The notes under the pieces are model-generated. The model was not told where the DNA came from. It did no database searches and worked only from the letters and a program-made list of their open reading frames with translations. The translations under genes and the position numbers were made by a program. Source: Methylocystis sp. KS32 (GTDB lineage Bacteria > Pseudomonadota > Alphaproteobacteria > Rhizobiales > Beijerinckiaceae). Taken from it: a DNA stretch of 64,000 nt. The DNA is taken from positions 372,001 to 436,000 of the forward strand of contig PHSQ01000003.1 of the NCBI GenBank assembly GCA_002862095.1. The letters run 5' to 3'. This document shows positions 9,208 through 22,027 of this stretch, one piece after another; position 1 is the stretch's first letter; each line of letters begins with the position of its first letter.

Positions 9208-10182
9208 ATGAGACCAGGACAAAACAAGAGGATGCGTGGGCGCAATGGCGGACGAAAAGTCCCAAATCCGTTGACGCGCTCTTTCGAATCGAACGGTCCC
9301 GAAGTCAAGATTCGCGGAACGGCCCAGCACGTCGCCGAAAAATATCTTCAGCTCGCCCGCGACGCTCAATCCTCGGGCGACATCGTCATGGCGGAAAATC
9401 TGCTTCAGCACGCGGAGCATTACTTCCGTTTGATCTCCGCCGCGCAGCAGCAGACCAATAATTACGGTCGTCAAGCCGGCGAGCCCGAGGACGACGTCGA
9501 GGACGACGACGATTTTCTCGGGGTGCCGGACCGCTTCGCGTCGCTGGCGGAACGCTTGCCCGCCATCGCGCCGGCCTATCCCGCGCCCCAGCCTTATCAA
9601 GCGCCTCAACCTCAGGTTCAGCCGCATTTCATCGCGCCGCAACCGCAGCCACAGCCGCAGCCTTTCGAGGAGCGGCCCTATTCGGAAACCCGCCATGAGC
9701 GCCCCATGCGCCCCGATCGTCCGCCCTATGGCGGGCGCAACCGGGGCAACCCGCCCGATCGCGGGTTCGATCGTTCCCAGGATCGGGGAAATCAGCCCGA
9801 ACGCGGCGGCGAAGCAAACGAACCGCGCCCGCAACAGTCGGGCTTCGATCGTAATCGCGGCCGTTTTCAGCCGCGGCAGGAACGTTACGAGCCGGCGCCC
9901 GCCGTGGCCGAGCAGCCTCCGCTCGCTCCAGACATGACCGCCGCGGCGGTTGGTCTTCCCGCCTTTATCACGGCGCCGCCCCCGATCAATGTGTCGCGCG
10001 CCGCGCCGGCGATCGAAAGTTCCTCCGCCCCCGCGCCGCAGCAGCCTCCACGCGACGAAGGAGCCGGCTATGGCGCCGCCCTCGCTCCCCGGCGTCGCCG
10101 ACGGCCGCGTCCCCCCGCCGGGGAGGCGGTAGCGGGCGCCGAGGACGGGCCTTCGACGGGAGAACTGCCGTTGGCCGATTGA
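9208..10182 (+). CDS. DUF4167 domain-containing protein with long disordered Q/P- and R/G-rich tail
   Basis: MRPGQNKRMRGRNGGRKVPNPLTRSFESNGPEVKIRGTAQHVAEKYLQLARDAQSSGDIVMAENLLQHAEHYFRL matches the DUF4167 N-terminal domain; ATG at 9208 (the ORF track uses TTG 9202). Confidence 0.92.
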   Translation: MRPGQNKRMRGRNGGRKVPNPLTRSFESNGPEVKIRGTAQHVAEKYLQLARDAQSSGDIVMAENLLQHAEHYFRLISAAQQQTNNYGRQAGEPEDDVEDDDDFLGVPDRFASLAERLPAIAPAYPAPQPYQAPQPQVQPHFIAPQPQPQPQPFEERPYSETRHERPMRPDRPPYGGRNRGNPPDRGFDRSQDRGNQPERGGEANEPRPQQSGFDRNRGRFQPRQERYEPAPAVAEQPPLAPDMTAAAVGLPAFITAPPPINVSRAAPAIESSSAPAPQQPPRDEGAGYGAALAPRRRRRPRPPAGEAVAGAEDGPSTGELPLAD

Positions 10183-10206
10183 CGGTCGCGGCGCGCGCCG
10201 TTCTCG

Positions 10207-10401
10207 CTATGATATTTCGCGAACCGGGGCGCGCGCCAATTCGTCGAGGCGGCGGATTTCCTCCTTGCACAGCGCCTTTGCTCGCGCGTCCCAATTGCGT
10301 TCATAGGCAAGGCGCAGGCGCGCGCGCCAGTCTTCGATCTCGATCCGAAGGCGCCGCTTTCGCGCGCCCGTTTCAAACGGAATGATTCTGGCGTCGGTCA
10401 T
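10207..10401 (-). CDS. small conserved-looking hypothetical protein (64 aa)
   Basis: ATG at 10401; MTDARIIPFETGARKRRLRIEIEDWRARLRLAYERNWDARAKALCKEEIRRLDELARAPVREIS; compact charged protein between DUF4167 and MOSC genes. Confidence 0.6.
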   Translation of the reverse strand: MTDARIIPFETGARKRRLRIEIEDWRARLRLAYERNWDARAKALCKEEIRRLDELARAPVREIS

Positions 10402-10454
10402 GGGGCGTTGCTCCAAAAGTCTTCCCCTTAGCCCGGCCGCTGGGCAGCCTTCGC

Positions 10455-11204
10455 TCAGGTGAGGAAATCTCCGCGCGAGACCCGGCCGCCATGCGCCACG
10501 CGGGCGTAAACGCCGCAATCGACATGATCGAAATTCTTCAGAAGCGTCTGGACGAGATCGACGTCGCGCACGCCGGTTCCCGGCTCGACGCCAGTCGCCG
10601 CGCAGCGATCGATCATTTTGTGGATTTCCAGCTTCGCCTCTCCAATGGCGACGGTCTTCCCGACCAGCCCGGTTTCCTCCCAAGGACCCAGGCCCTCGAT
10701 GTATATATTGGCGCGAAACCGCAAGGGATCAATCTCGCGCCCTGCGGCGGCGCTTATCGCGTCCACGCTGGCGATGTTCACCAGCGACACGAATCCCGAC
10801 CTGGAGTCTGTGAAGCGGAAATTCGCGGGAGCCTCAAGAAGTTTCACGGGTCCCCGAATTTGATCGCCCAAAAACCCCGTCATGAAATTTTCGATCGCTA
10901 GGCGCCCTTCTGGCTTGCGTAGGTCGCCGTTGGCCGCCTCCATGCCGTCCTTTTCGATCGTCAGCACGCCGGAGTTGGGGGCGTAATGGGTCGATAGGCC
11001 CGCGAGCGCCGCGTTGCGCATCAGCATCAGAAATTTGATTTTGGGCTGGTGTTCCGGCCTTGCTGGATCGAAGCCCGACGGGCCGTTCTCGAGCGCAAAG
11101 AGCCGATCGCAAGGGAAAAAGCCGCCGGCGACAAGCTCCGCCTGCTCGATGGGTTCTGGCGAGAGGCCCTTTACAGGGTAGCGATAAAGATATTTCACGC
11201 GCAT
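10455..11204 (-). CDS. MOSC domain-containing protein
   Basis: MRVKYLYRYPVKGLSPEPIEQAELVAGGFFPCDRLFALEN (MOSC N-terminal beta-barrel pattern) and NIYIEGLGPWEETGLVGKTVAIGEAKLEIHKMIDRCAATGVEPGTGVRD. Confidence 0.9.
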   Translation of the reverse strand: MRVKYLYRYPVKGLSPEPIEQAELVAGGFFPCDRLFALENGPSGFDPARPEHQPKIKFLMLMRNAALAGLSTHYAPNSGVLTIEKDGMEAANGDLRKPEGRLAIENFMTGFLGDQIRGPVKLLEAPANFRFTDSRSGFVSLVNIASVDAISAAAGREIDPLRFRANIYIEGLGPWEETGLVGKTVAIGEAKLEIHKMIDRCAATGVEPGTGVRDVDLVQTLLKNFDHVDCGVYARVAHGGRVSRGDFLT

Positions 11205-11443
11205 GTCGTCTCCCGCGGTTCCCTGCCGCACGATAACGCGACGGAGCCGTTCTCCCAAGACGCTTTGGGGGAGGCGCTTCGGGGCATTCGCGGCCACCTA
11301 TCAGCGCGGCCGGGCGCGACGCTTCGCGGCGCCCCCCTTTGAATTCCAGAAGCTGTTCCCATATCGCGTCTAGGGCCGCCGCAAGGGGCCATTCGATGCG
11401 GGACGCGCCCCTTGAGGGCGATCCGAAGGCGCTGGGAGTAGTT

Positions 11444-14068
<2,625 letters not shown>

Positions 14069-14074
14069 GTCGTT

Positions 14075-14200
14075 CCACCGCGTCGTAAAGGAGTTCGACG
14101 CCAGCCCCGTCATTGCCGGGAATGTGAGTTCCGAAGCAATCCGCCAGCCGTAGGGCGGATCGCTTCGAGCATTCTCGCTGGCGCGACAAGGCGGCCGGAG
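14075..14200. repeat. dispersed intergenic repeat, copy A (degenerate)
   Basis: ccaccgcgtcgtaaaggagttcgacgccagccccgtcattg resembles the reverse complement of caatgacggggctggcgccgagttggtttatggcgcggtgg in copy C. Confidence 0.6.
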
Positions 14201-14205
14201 CCGTT

Positions 14206-16149
14206 TCACGCTGCGATATTCCGGGGGTTCCAGCGCGCGAGGAAGCTCTCGAAATCCTCGGCGTTTATCGGTTTGCCGATGAAATAGCCCTGAGCTTCAT
14301 GGCAGCCGTTCCAGCGCAGGCATTCGAGTTGCTGGACATTTTCCACTCCTTCCGCCACGCAGCGAATGCCAAGATCGGCGGCCATCCTTATCAGGCCCCG
14401 CGTGATGGCCTCGCAATCGCGCTGAGTCGGGACGTCCTTGACAAAGCTACGGTCGATCTTGATTTTGTGGAGAGGCAGCTTGCGAAGATAGCTCAACGAA
14501 GAATAGCCGGTTCCGAAGTCGTCGAGACTTATTTCGACGCCGCTGCTCGCGAGTTTGCGTATGGAACAGTCGGTGGCCTGGTCGTCGGAGAGCAGCGCCG
14601 TTTCCGTGATTTCCATCCCCAGCCGGGAGGGGGAGACGCCTGCCGTGGCGAGGATGCGCAGCGCGCGCTCCGCGAATTTGGGATCGCGGAGTTGGACTGC
14701 GGATACGTTGACGGCGATACGAATATGCTGCGGAAATCGGGCCGCGGCCCGGCAGGCTTCTTCTATGACCCAAAGTCCGAGATCGTGGATGAGGCCGGAG
14801 CGCTCGGCGATGGGAATGAAGATGGTGGGAGGCGTTGGGCCGCGCGTGGGATGCGTCCACCTCAGCAAGGCCTCGCATCCCTTGATGTCGCCCGAGCAAA
14901 TTTCGAGCATCGGCTGAAATGCGAGCGAAAATTGATCGAGCTGGAGCGCGCGACGCAAATCGTGCTCCAAGGCGCGCTCCTCGCGCGCCACGGCGTCGTG
15001 GCGAGGCTCGAAAACGCAGAACAATCCGCCGTTTTGCTTCGCGCGATAGAGCGCGATATCCGCGTTTCGCGACAGGGTGTGCGGATGATCTCCGTCTCGG
15101 GGAGCGATGGCGACGCCAAGGCTGGCCCCGCAAAAAATTTCCTCGGAACCGAGCGAGAACGGCGCCTCGAAACATTGGGTCAAGCGTCTGGCGACGCCGA
15201 TGGCGTCATCGGGCACACGTAGCGATGTCACCACGATCGCGAATTCGTCGCCTCCGAGCCGCGCCACCAAATCCGTCGGGCGCACGACCGATTTCATCCT
15301 TTGCGCGACTTGAACAAGCAATGCGTCGCCCGCCGCGTGGCCCAGACGGTCGTTGACGAGCTTGAAGTCGTCGAGATCGACGCAAATCAGCGCGAAGAAT
15401 TTATTCTCTCGCGATACCCGCGAGAACTCCGTGTCGACGGTTTCCTGGAACCAAACGCGGTTCGGAAGCGACGTCAGGGCGTCGGTCCGCGCTCGCCGCT
15501 CGCTTTCCATTTGCTGGAGCAGACAAGTCTTCATATGTTCGGCGTAAGAAAAAACGCCGCGCAGTAGCACCAGAGTGTAGACGACCAGAACGGCGGTGAT
15601 AAGGAGATAGTCGGGGCCGCCGCTTTGAACCAGGGTTATCGCCGAAGCGATGAAAATTGGCGTCGTGAAAGCGACGGCGGCGTGAGGCATGCTCGCGAGC
15701 GCGAATGCGCCGCCGCAGAGCATCCCCGCGCAAAGACAGCTAATGAGAAGCTGCGCTCCGGGCGTCGCGTCGGTGAAGAATAACAAGGGCACGACCGCCC
15801 AGCACAGGCTGAGGGCGAGCGCGTAAACGATAGCCTTCGACATAACCGCCGAGCGGTGGGGGCCAGAGCGATAGCCCGGCGCGCGCCGTCTTTTCCTGAA
15901 GTAGATGAATCCGGCGATCGTTACGACAACGATCGCCCACAATAGGACGGCGTCATGCTGGGGAGTCGACCAGAGGGCCGCCAACAGAACGAGCGCGTTG
16001 CATGCGTTCGCCAACATCATATTCGGCGTTTGACGCAAAATGGCGGAGAGTTGCTCCGTTCGCAATCGCGCCAGCACCTCGCGATCGAGGGGGCGGGGTT
16101 TCGCGCCTTGCGCGCGGCGCCTCAGGCAATCCGCGATTACGGGGAACAT
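14206..16149 (-). CDS. membrane-anchored GGDEF-EAL protein (diguanylate cyclase/phosphodiesterase)
   Basis: N-terminal TM helices; RPTD-LVARL-GGDEF (I-site plus intact GGDEF) and GCEALLRW / ISLDDFGTGYSSLSYLRKLPLHKIKIDRSFV (EAL domain). Confidence 0.95.
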   Translation of the reverse strand: MFPVIADCLRRRAQGAKPRPLDREVLARLRTEQLSAILRQTPNMMLANACNALVLLAALWSTPQHDAVLLWAIVVVTIAGFIYFRKRRRAPGYRSGPHRSAVMSKAIVYALALSLCWAVVPLLFFTDATPGAQLLISCLCAGMLCGGAFALASMPHAAVAFTTPIFIASAITLVQSGGPDYLLITAVLVVYTLVLLRGVFSYAEHMKTCLLQQMESERRARTDALTSLPNRVWFQETVDTEFSRVSRENKFFALICVDLDDFKLVNDRLGHAAGDALLVQVAQRMKSVVRPTDLVARLGGDEFAIVVTSLRVPDDAIGVARRLTQCFEAPFSLGSEEIFCGASLGVAIAPRDGDHPHTLSRNADIALYRAKQNGGLFCVFEPRHDAVAREERALEHDLRRALQLDQFSLAFQPMLEICSGDIKGCEALLRWTHPTRGPTPPTIFIPIAERSGLIHDLGLWVIEEACRAAARFPQHIRIAVNVSAVQLRDPKFAERALRILATAGVSPSRLGMEITETALLSDDQATDCSIRKLASSGVEISLDDFGTGYSSLSYLRKLPLHKIKIDRSFVKDVPTQRDCEAITRGLIRMAADLGIRCVAEGVENVQQLECLRWNGCHEAQGYFIGKPINAEDFESFLARWNPRNIAA

Positions 16150-16493
16150 GGACGGCGCCGCTTGGCGTTTGACGGAGTGTCGCCTCGCGTTTGGGGGCGG
16201 GTCTCACGGACGCGGGATTGGAAAATCGCCAAGGCATGGTTTGCGGGGCGATCGCGGATCGATTGTAACTGGGCGGCCATTAAATTTTTCCGCTTGAGTC
16301 GGACAAGGATTGGCGCATCCGGTATGTCCCGGCGGCGGAAATGCGGCTTCATGCCTTCCGAAACATTATGCTTCGAATTCTCGCGCATTTACTAGTTAAG
16401 CGCGAAACAACTTAACAAGATGATAAAACGAAAGGATTTTGGCGCGGGATCGATTCCGCGGCGCCACAAGCCCCGGGTTGGCCGCATAAACGT

Positions 16494-16730
16494 CATTGCG
16501 AGCGCGAGCCGAAGCCTTAGTTCTACTGCGTCACGAAGCAGAAACTGGATCGGTAAAGGGCGCCGTCATTGCGAGCCGAAGGCGAAGCAATCCAAAGGCG
16601 GTAGGGCGGAGGCTGGATCGTTTCGAGCATGACGAGGCGAAAAGGGGCTGGCGGGACTCTGGATTGCTTCGCCTTCGGCTCGCAATGACGAACCCGTCGC
16701 TGGACTCGTCTACGACGCGGTGGCGCCAGT
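16494..16730. repeat. dispersed palindromic intergenic repeat, copy B
   Basis: gtcattgcgagccgaaggcgaagcaatcc (about 16565-16593) facing its inverted counterpart ggattgcttcgccttcggctcgcaatgac (about 16662-16690), plus gctggactcgtctacgacgcggtgg. Confidence 0.8.
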
Positions 16731-16765
16731 TCCTTGATCGCGATCCTGCGACTTTCGCTTTTCTA

Positions 16766-17740
16766 TTAAAGTTTACGCAAAGAGACTTCGGCGATGTGGT
16801 GATCCGGGTTCTTTGTCAGGATCAGGCTCGCGCGAGGTCGGGTAGGGGCTATGTTCTGTCGCAGATTTTTGAGATTGATCCTTTGCCAGATGTCGCGAGC
16901 GACGCGGTCCGTCTCGGTCTCGTCGAGATCGGCGTAGATGCGAAAATAGGAACGGGGATCGCGAAACGCTGTCCGCTTCAAGCGCTGGAACCGCTCGACA
17001 TACCATTTTTCCAGATCGGATTCCTCGGCGTGGAGATAGACCGAGAAGTCGAAGAAATCCGAGACGAAGGGCACTTCGCGTCCGTCGCGGGGACGGCGCG
17101 GCGCCAGCAGCACGTTGACGCCTTCGACGATCAGTATGTCCGGTCGGTCGACGACGAGTTTTTCGCCTTCGATCACATCGTAGGTCAGATGCGAATAAAC
17201 CGGCGCCTCCACATTGCCGCGGCCGGCCTTGACGCTGGAGAGAAAACGCAAAAGCGATCTGTTGTCGTAACTCTCGGGAAAGCCCTTTTTGTCCATCAAC
17301 CCCTGGCGTTCGAGCGCCTTGTTGGGGAAGAGAAAACCGTCGGTGGTGACGAGTTCGACTTTCGGCGTGTTGGGCCATCGCGAAAGCAGCGCCTTCAATA
17401 TTCTGGCGGTAGTGGACTTCCCCACCGAAACCGAACCGGCGACGCCGATAATATAGGGCACCTTGCCATCCTCGGCGCCAAGAAACCGCTGCGTCGCCTT
17501 GAACAACCCCTGTGTCGCGGCGACATAGAGCGCAAGGAGGCGCGACAGCGGCAGATAGATTTCGATGACCTCTTCCAGCGAAATGGGATCGTGAAGCGAC
17601 TTGAGCCGCGTGAGGTCGTCGATCGTCAATGTCAGCGGCGTGTCGGCGCGCAGGCTAGCCCATTCCGCGCGCGTGAAGTGATGATACGGCGACGCGATAT
17701 CCGTGTCCGGCTGCTGTTCCTCGGTCTTCGCCGAGGTCAT
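16766..17740 (-). CDS. coaA: type I pantothenate kinase
   Basis: [73 protein letters not shown]. Confidence 0.97.
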   Translation of the reverse strand: MTSAKTEEQQPDTDIASPYHHFTRAEWASLRADTPLTLTIDDLTRLKSLHDPISLEEVIEIYLPLSRLLALYVAATQGLFKATQRFLGAEDGKVPYIIGVAGSVSVGKSTTARILKALLSRWPNTPKVELVTTDGFLFPNKALERQGLMDKKGFPESYDNRSLLRFLSSVKAGRGNVEAPVYSHLTYDVIEGEKLVVDRPDILIVEGVNVLLAPRRPRDGREVPFVSDFFDFSVYLHAEESDLEKWYVERFQRLKRTAFRDPRSYFRIYADLDETETDRVARDIWQRINLKNLRQNIAPTRPRASLILTKNPDHHIAEVSLRKL

Positions 17741-18060
17741 GACGAGACACCGCGCGCGGCTTTTTCTTCCAGTCCCGAGCGGCTGGTTCTGCGCTCCAGT
17801 TCGAGCAGCACGTCGTCGAGCGAAATCCCGCGCGCTTCCATCAGCACAAGAAGATGATAGAGCAAATCGGCGATTTCGCCTTCAAGCGACTTCTTGTCCT
17901 CGCCGAGGGCGGCGATCACCGTTTCGACCGCCTCTTCGCCAAGTTTTTTCGCGATGCGTGGCACGCCGGCTTCGAACAAGCTCCTGGTGTAGGATTTTTC
18001 CGCCGCAGCGTCCCGCCGCGCCCGAACGATCGCCGCCAGTTTGTCGAGTGTGAAACTCAT
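17737..18060 (-). CDS. hisE: phosphoribosyl-ATP diphosphatase
   Basis: [74 protein letters not shown]; his gene neighbourhood. Confidence 0.96.
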   Translation of the reverse strand: MSFTLDKLAAIVRARRDAAAEKSYTRSLFEAGVPRIAKKLGEEAVETVIAALGEDKKSLEGEIADLLYHLLVLMEARGISLDDVLLELERRTSRSGLEEKAARGVSS

Positions 18061-18833
18061 GCCGCCTCCAGTCCGTCGAGGCGCATGGCGAGCCCCGCTC
18101 GCGCCATGTGCAACTTGGCCTGTTGGATCGAATATTCGCCGAAGTGGAAGATCGAGGCGGCGAGCACGGCGCTGGCGTGCCCGTCCTTGACGCCGGCGAC
18201 CAGATGATCGAGATTGCCGACGCCGCCGGAGGCGATGACCGGAATGTTCACGGCGTCGGCGACATTGCGCGTGAGTTCGATGTCGAAGCCGTTCTTGGCT
18301 CCGTCGCGGTCCATCGAAGTCAGAAGGATTTCGCCGGCCCCGAGCGCGGCGACCGCGCGCGCGAATTCCACGGCGTCGACGCCGGTGGCGCGCCGTCCGC
18401 CATGAGTGAAGATTTCCCAGCGATTTTCCGCCGCCTTTTTTGCGTCGATCGCGACCACGATGCATTGAGCGCCGAATTTCTCGGCCGCCTCCCGCACGAA
18501 GTCTCGATTGGCGACGGCGGCGGAATTGATCGAGACCTTGTCGGCGCCCGCCAAGAGAAGCTTGCGAATGTCGTCCAGAGTGCGCACTCCGCCGCCGACG
18601 GTCAAAGGCATGAAGCAGGCTTCCGCCGTGCGCCGGACCACGTCGAGAAGGGTGCTTCGGTTCTCGTGGCTCGCCGTGATGTCGAGGAAGCAGAGTTCGT
18701 CCGCCCCCGCCGCGTCATACGCTTTCGCGGCTTCCACCGGGTCGCCGGCGTCGCGCAAATCGACGAAGTTTACGCCCTTGACGACACGGCCGTCCTTGAC
18801 GTCGAGACAGGGAATGAGGCGAGATTTGAGCAT
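18057..18833 (-). CDS. hisF: imidazole glycerol phosphate synthase cyclase subunit
   Basis: [55 protein letters not shown]. Confidence 0.98.
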   Translation of the reverse strand: MLKSRLIPCLDVKDGRVVKGVNFVDLRDAGDPVEAAKAYDAAGADELCFLDITASHENRSTLLDVVRRTAEACFMPLTVGGGVRTLDDIRKLLLAGADKVSINSAAVANRDFVREAAEKFGAQCIVVAIDAKKAAENRWEIFTHGGRRATGVDAVEFARAVAALGAGEILLTSMDRDGAKNGFDIELTRNVADAVNIPVIASGGVGNLDHLVAGVKDGHASAVLAASIFHFGEYSIQQAKLHMARAGLAMRLDGLEAA

Positions 18834-19585
18834 TATGAGCTCGCGGGGGCTGGGCGCCGCGCCTGACGCAAGAGCGCGAGAGCCTGAGCGGGGTCGAGGC
18901 GGCCGTCGTAGAGCGCGCGTCCCGTGATGGCGCCGGCGAGCCTGGCGCAATCGGGCTGCGTTAGGCGGGCGATGTCTTCGAGCGAAGCCAAGCCGCCGGA
19001 GGCGATCACCGGGATGGTCAGAGCGTTAGCCAGCGCCAGCGTCGCCTCGATATTGAGGCCTTTCAGAACGCCGTCGCGCGCTATGTCCGTGTAGATGATG
19101 GCGGCGACGCCCGCGTCCTCGAAACCGCGGCCGAGGTCCAGGGCGGAGATGCGCGTCGTGTGCGCCCAGCCTTCGACCGCGACCACGCCGTCCTTGGCGT
19201 CGATGCCGACGGCGATGCGTCCGGGATAGAGGCGCGCCGCTTCCCGCACCAGCGCCGGATCCTTGACCGCGGCGGTTCCAATGATGACGCGCGCGACCCC
19301 TTTTTCGAGCCAGCGCGCGATGGTGCGCATCTCTCGAATGCCGCCGCCGAGTTGAACGGGGATGGTGAGGGCCTGAAGGATGGCCTCGACCGCGTCCGCG
19401 TTGCGGGGCGCTCCAGCGAAAGCGCCGTCGAGATCCACCACATGCAAATATTCGAATCCTTGCCGTTCGAAAGCGTGCGCCTGCTCGGCTGGATCGTCGT
19501 TGAATATGGTGGCGCGGCTCATGTCGCCTTGGGCCAGCCGCACGCATTGGCCTTCTTTAAGATCGATCGCGGGGAAAAGAATCAC
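18833..19585 (-). CDS. hisA: ProFAR isomerase
   Basis: [56 protein letters not shown] start at 19585 inferred. Confidence 0.96.
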   Translation of the reverse strand: MILFPAIDLKEGQCVRLAQGDMSRATIFNDDPAEQAHAFERQGFEYLHVVDLDGAFAGAPRNADAVEAILQALTIPVQLGGGIREMRTIARWLEKGVARVIIGTAAVKDPALVREAARLYPGRIAVGIDAKDGVVAVEGWAHTTRISALDLGRGFEDAGVAAIIYTDIARDGVLKGLNIEATLALANALTIPVIASGGLASLEDIARLTQPDCARLAGAITGRALYDGRLDPAQALALLRQARRPAPASS

Positions 19586-20232
19586 GGACGCCACCTCAGG
19601 AAATTGGCGATGAGCGCGAGACCGAGCCGCTGGCTCTTCTCGGGATGAAACTGAACGCCGAGGAGATTGTCTCGCGCGACGGCCGCGGTGAGCGGTCCCC
19701 CATAATCGGTGCGGGCCAGAATGTGCTCGGCAGATATAGGGACGAAGTGATAGGAATGCACGAAATAGGCGTGCAGGCCGCCCTCGCCCGATCTTATTCC
19801 CTCGAAGACGGGATGCGCGCGCGTCATCGAGATGGTGTTCCAGCCCATATGGGGTATTTTCAGGGTGGGGTCGGATGGGGTTATCGCGGTCACGTCGCCC
19901 GCGATCCAGCCCAAGCCCGGTGTTTCGCCGTGTTCGAGCCCCCTGGTCGCCATCAGTTGCATGCCAACGCAAATCCCCAGAAACGGCCGGCCCTTTTTTA
20001 TGACCGCTTCGACGAGCGCTTGCGCGAGGCCGGGGATCGAGTCGAGGCCATTGCGGCAATCGGCGAAGGCTCCGACGCCGGGCAGGACCACCCTGTCGGC
20101 GCCGCGCAAAACATTGGGATCGTTGGTCACGAGTATATCGTTCGGGGCGCCGCTTTCCCGCGCGGCGCGCTCGAACGCTTTCGCCGCCGAATGAAGATTG
20201 CCCGAGCCGTAATCGATGATAACGGTGCTCAA
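19582..20232 (-). CDS. hisH: imidazole glycerol phosphate synthase glutaminase subunit
   Basis: [63 protein letters not shown]. Confidence 0.98.
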   Translation of the reverse strand: MSTVIIDYGSGNLHSAAKAFERAARESGAPNDILVTNDPNVLRGADRVVLPGVGAFADCRNGLDSIPGLAQALVEAVIKKGRPFLGICVGMQLMATRGLEHGETPGLGWIAGDVTAITPSDPTLKIPHMGWNTISMTRAHPVFEGIRSGEGGLHAYFVHSYHFVPISAEHILARTDYGGPLTAAVARDNLLGVQFHPEKSQRLGLALIANFLRWRP

Positions 20233-20657
20233 GAGCGCGGCTCCTCGCGAGCGGCCTCGGCCGGGGGCAGAGGCGTCGCGGGGCGCCAGTCGTGGAAGAA
20301 GACTTCCTCTGCGTCGTCGATGTTATCTCCCGTGACGACGCTGCTCTCGCGAAAGCCGCGCCACGCCAGGTTCCATGCGATCAGCCGGACGCCCTCGAAG
20401 CCCAAAACGACCGAGAGAGCAATGGTGACGAGCGCAAGCATGCGCTTCGGAAAGCCAAGCTTGACGCCAATGAAGGCGATCGCCGCGAGCAGGGTCGACC
20501 AGCCGATCGCGGCGATCCACGCGCGGTTCCAAGCCAGCCACAGAGGGCCGAATATCATGGCGGAAAGAGAGAAACCGTCCCGCAAAAACACGACTTTCTC
20601 GGCGGGCGGCGGCTCTCCCGCTCGTGTCGCGGGAACGTGCACGGTGAAGATGGCCAT
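20229..20657 (-). CDS. DUF2628 domain-containing membrane protein
   Basis: [32 protein letters not shown] typical of DUF2628; located inside the his cluster. Confidence 0.85.
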   Translation of the reverse strand: MAIFTVHVPATRAGEPPPAEKVVFLRDGFSLSAMIFGPLWLAWNRAWIAAIGWSTLLAAIAFIGVKLGFPKRMLALVTIALSVVLGFEGVRLIAWNLAWRGFRESSVVTGDNIDDAEEVFFHDWRPATPLPPAEAAREEPRS

Positions 20658-20669
20658 GTGCGAGTTCCT

Positions 20670-21290
20670 TTATTTAGTGAGCGTGCCCTTGGTGGACGGC
20701 ACGGCGCCGGCGCGGCGCGGGTCGAGCGCCGTCGCCTTTCCGAAAGCTCGCGCGAAGCCTTTGAAAATGCTCTCCGCGATGTGGTGGCTGTTGTCGCCGC
20801 GCAAACACTCGATATGCACCCCCATGCGCGCGTGGACCGCTACGGCCTGGAAAAACTCCCGGACCAGCTCGGTGTCGAATTCGCCGATCTTGTGGGATGG
20901 GAAGCGGACTTCGTAAACCAAAAATGGCCGGCCGGATATGTCGATCACGACGCGGGTGAGCGCCTCGTCGAGCGGCACATGGGCGTCGCCGTAGCGCGAG
21001 ACGCCTTTTCGGTCGCCGAGCGCGACGTTCACCGCTTGGCCGAAGGCGATTCCCGTGTCCTCGACGGTGTGGTGGGCGTCGATATGGAGATCTCCCTTGG
21101 CCTCGAGTTCGAGATCGAGCGGCGCATGGCGGGCGATCTGATCAAGCATATGATCGAAAAAGCCGACGCCTGTCGAAATTCGTGACGCGCCCGCGCCGTC
21201 CAGGTCGACGGAGACCGCGATTTTCGTCTCCGAAGTGGCGCGCTCAACTTTACCGCTGCGCATTGCTTTTTGGCTCTCAGGGGTTTGCAT
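20670..21290 (-). CDS. hisB: imidazoleglycerol-phosphate dehydratase
   Basis: [71 protein letters not shown]. Confidence 0.98.
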   Translation of the reverse strand: MQTPESQKAMRSGKVERATSETKIAVSVDLDGAGASRISTGVGFFDHMLDQIARHAPLDLELEAKGDLHIDAHHTVEDTGIAFGQAVNVALGDRKGVSRYGDAHVPLDEALTRVVIDISGRPFLVYEVRFPSHKIGEFDTELVREFFQAVAVHARMGVHIECLRGDNSHHIAESIFKGFARAFGKATALDPRRAGAVPSTKGTLTK

Positions 21291-21421
21291 GCCCGCCGCG
21301 GCGGACCCGTGCGGGCAGCTTGTAGCAATTTCATTGCCGCTTTTCCACCCGGCGAATGCGCCGGGGGAACAGGAAAGAAATTTGATTTAAGTCATAAATC
21401 TCCATGGCGCGCCGCTCGCAC

Positions 21422-22027
21422 TCAAACCGCGCTCTGCAACGCCTTGAGGCAAAAGTCGATCATCTGGGCGCTGGTGGGCTCTGGACGATCGGCGCATTCG
21501 ACCAAGAGCCTCGGGTGGCAATAGCGGATGCAGGCGGTATGCACGAGGCGCGCCGCGAGTTTTGCATCGCGCGGCGCGAATTCCCCGCTTTCGACGCCGG
21601 AGGCGATCACGATCGCGATGGACTCGTCGATATTCTGGATATGCTCCGCGATGATTGGCCAATTTTCGTTGAGCGCGGCTTCGACGACGTCATGCAGCTT
21701 GCGCTCGCGGACATAGCGCGCCGCGTTCATCGATTCGTTGGTGGCCACCAAAGCGCGCAGCCGCTGCGCCGCCAAGCCCGGTCCAAGCGCGATCCGGCGA
21801 AGGGCTTCCTCGACCTCTTTCATCATCCGGCGAGCCACGGCCTGGCTTATCTCGGATTTCGCGCCGAAAAACCGATAGACGTTGGCGGGAGACATGCCCA
21901 GCGCGCGCGCGATGTCGGCGACGGTCGTTTTTTGATGCCCGATTTCGCGAAACAGCTTTTCCGCGGCGGCGATGATTCTGCAACGTTGCACGCCTTCCCG
22001 TTGCGCGGGGGTGTCGGCTGTCGTCAT
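21422..22027 (-). CDS. TetR/AcrR family transcriptional regulator
   Basis: IIAAAEKLFREIGHQKTTVADIARALGMSPANVYRFFGAKSEISQAV helix-turn-helix; ATG at 22027. Confidence 0.94.
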   Translation of the reverse strand: MTTADTPAQREGVQRCRIIAAAEKLFREIGHQKTTVADIARALGMSPANVYRFFGAKSEISQAVARRMMKEVEEALRRIALGPGLAAQRLRALVATNESMNAARYVRERKLHDVVEAALNENWPIIAEHIQNIDESIAIVIASGVESGEFAPRDAKLAARLVHTACIRYCHPRLLVECADRPEPTSAQMIDFCLKALQSAV

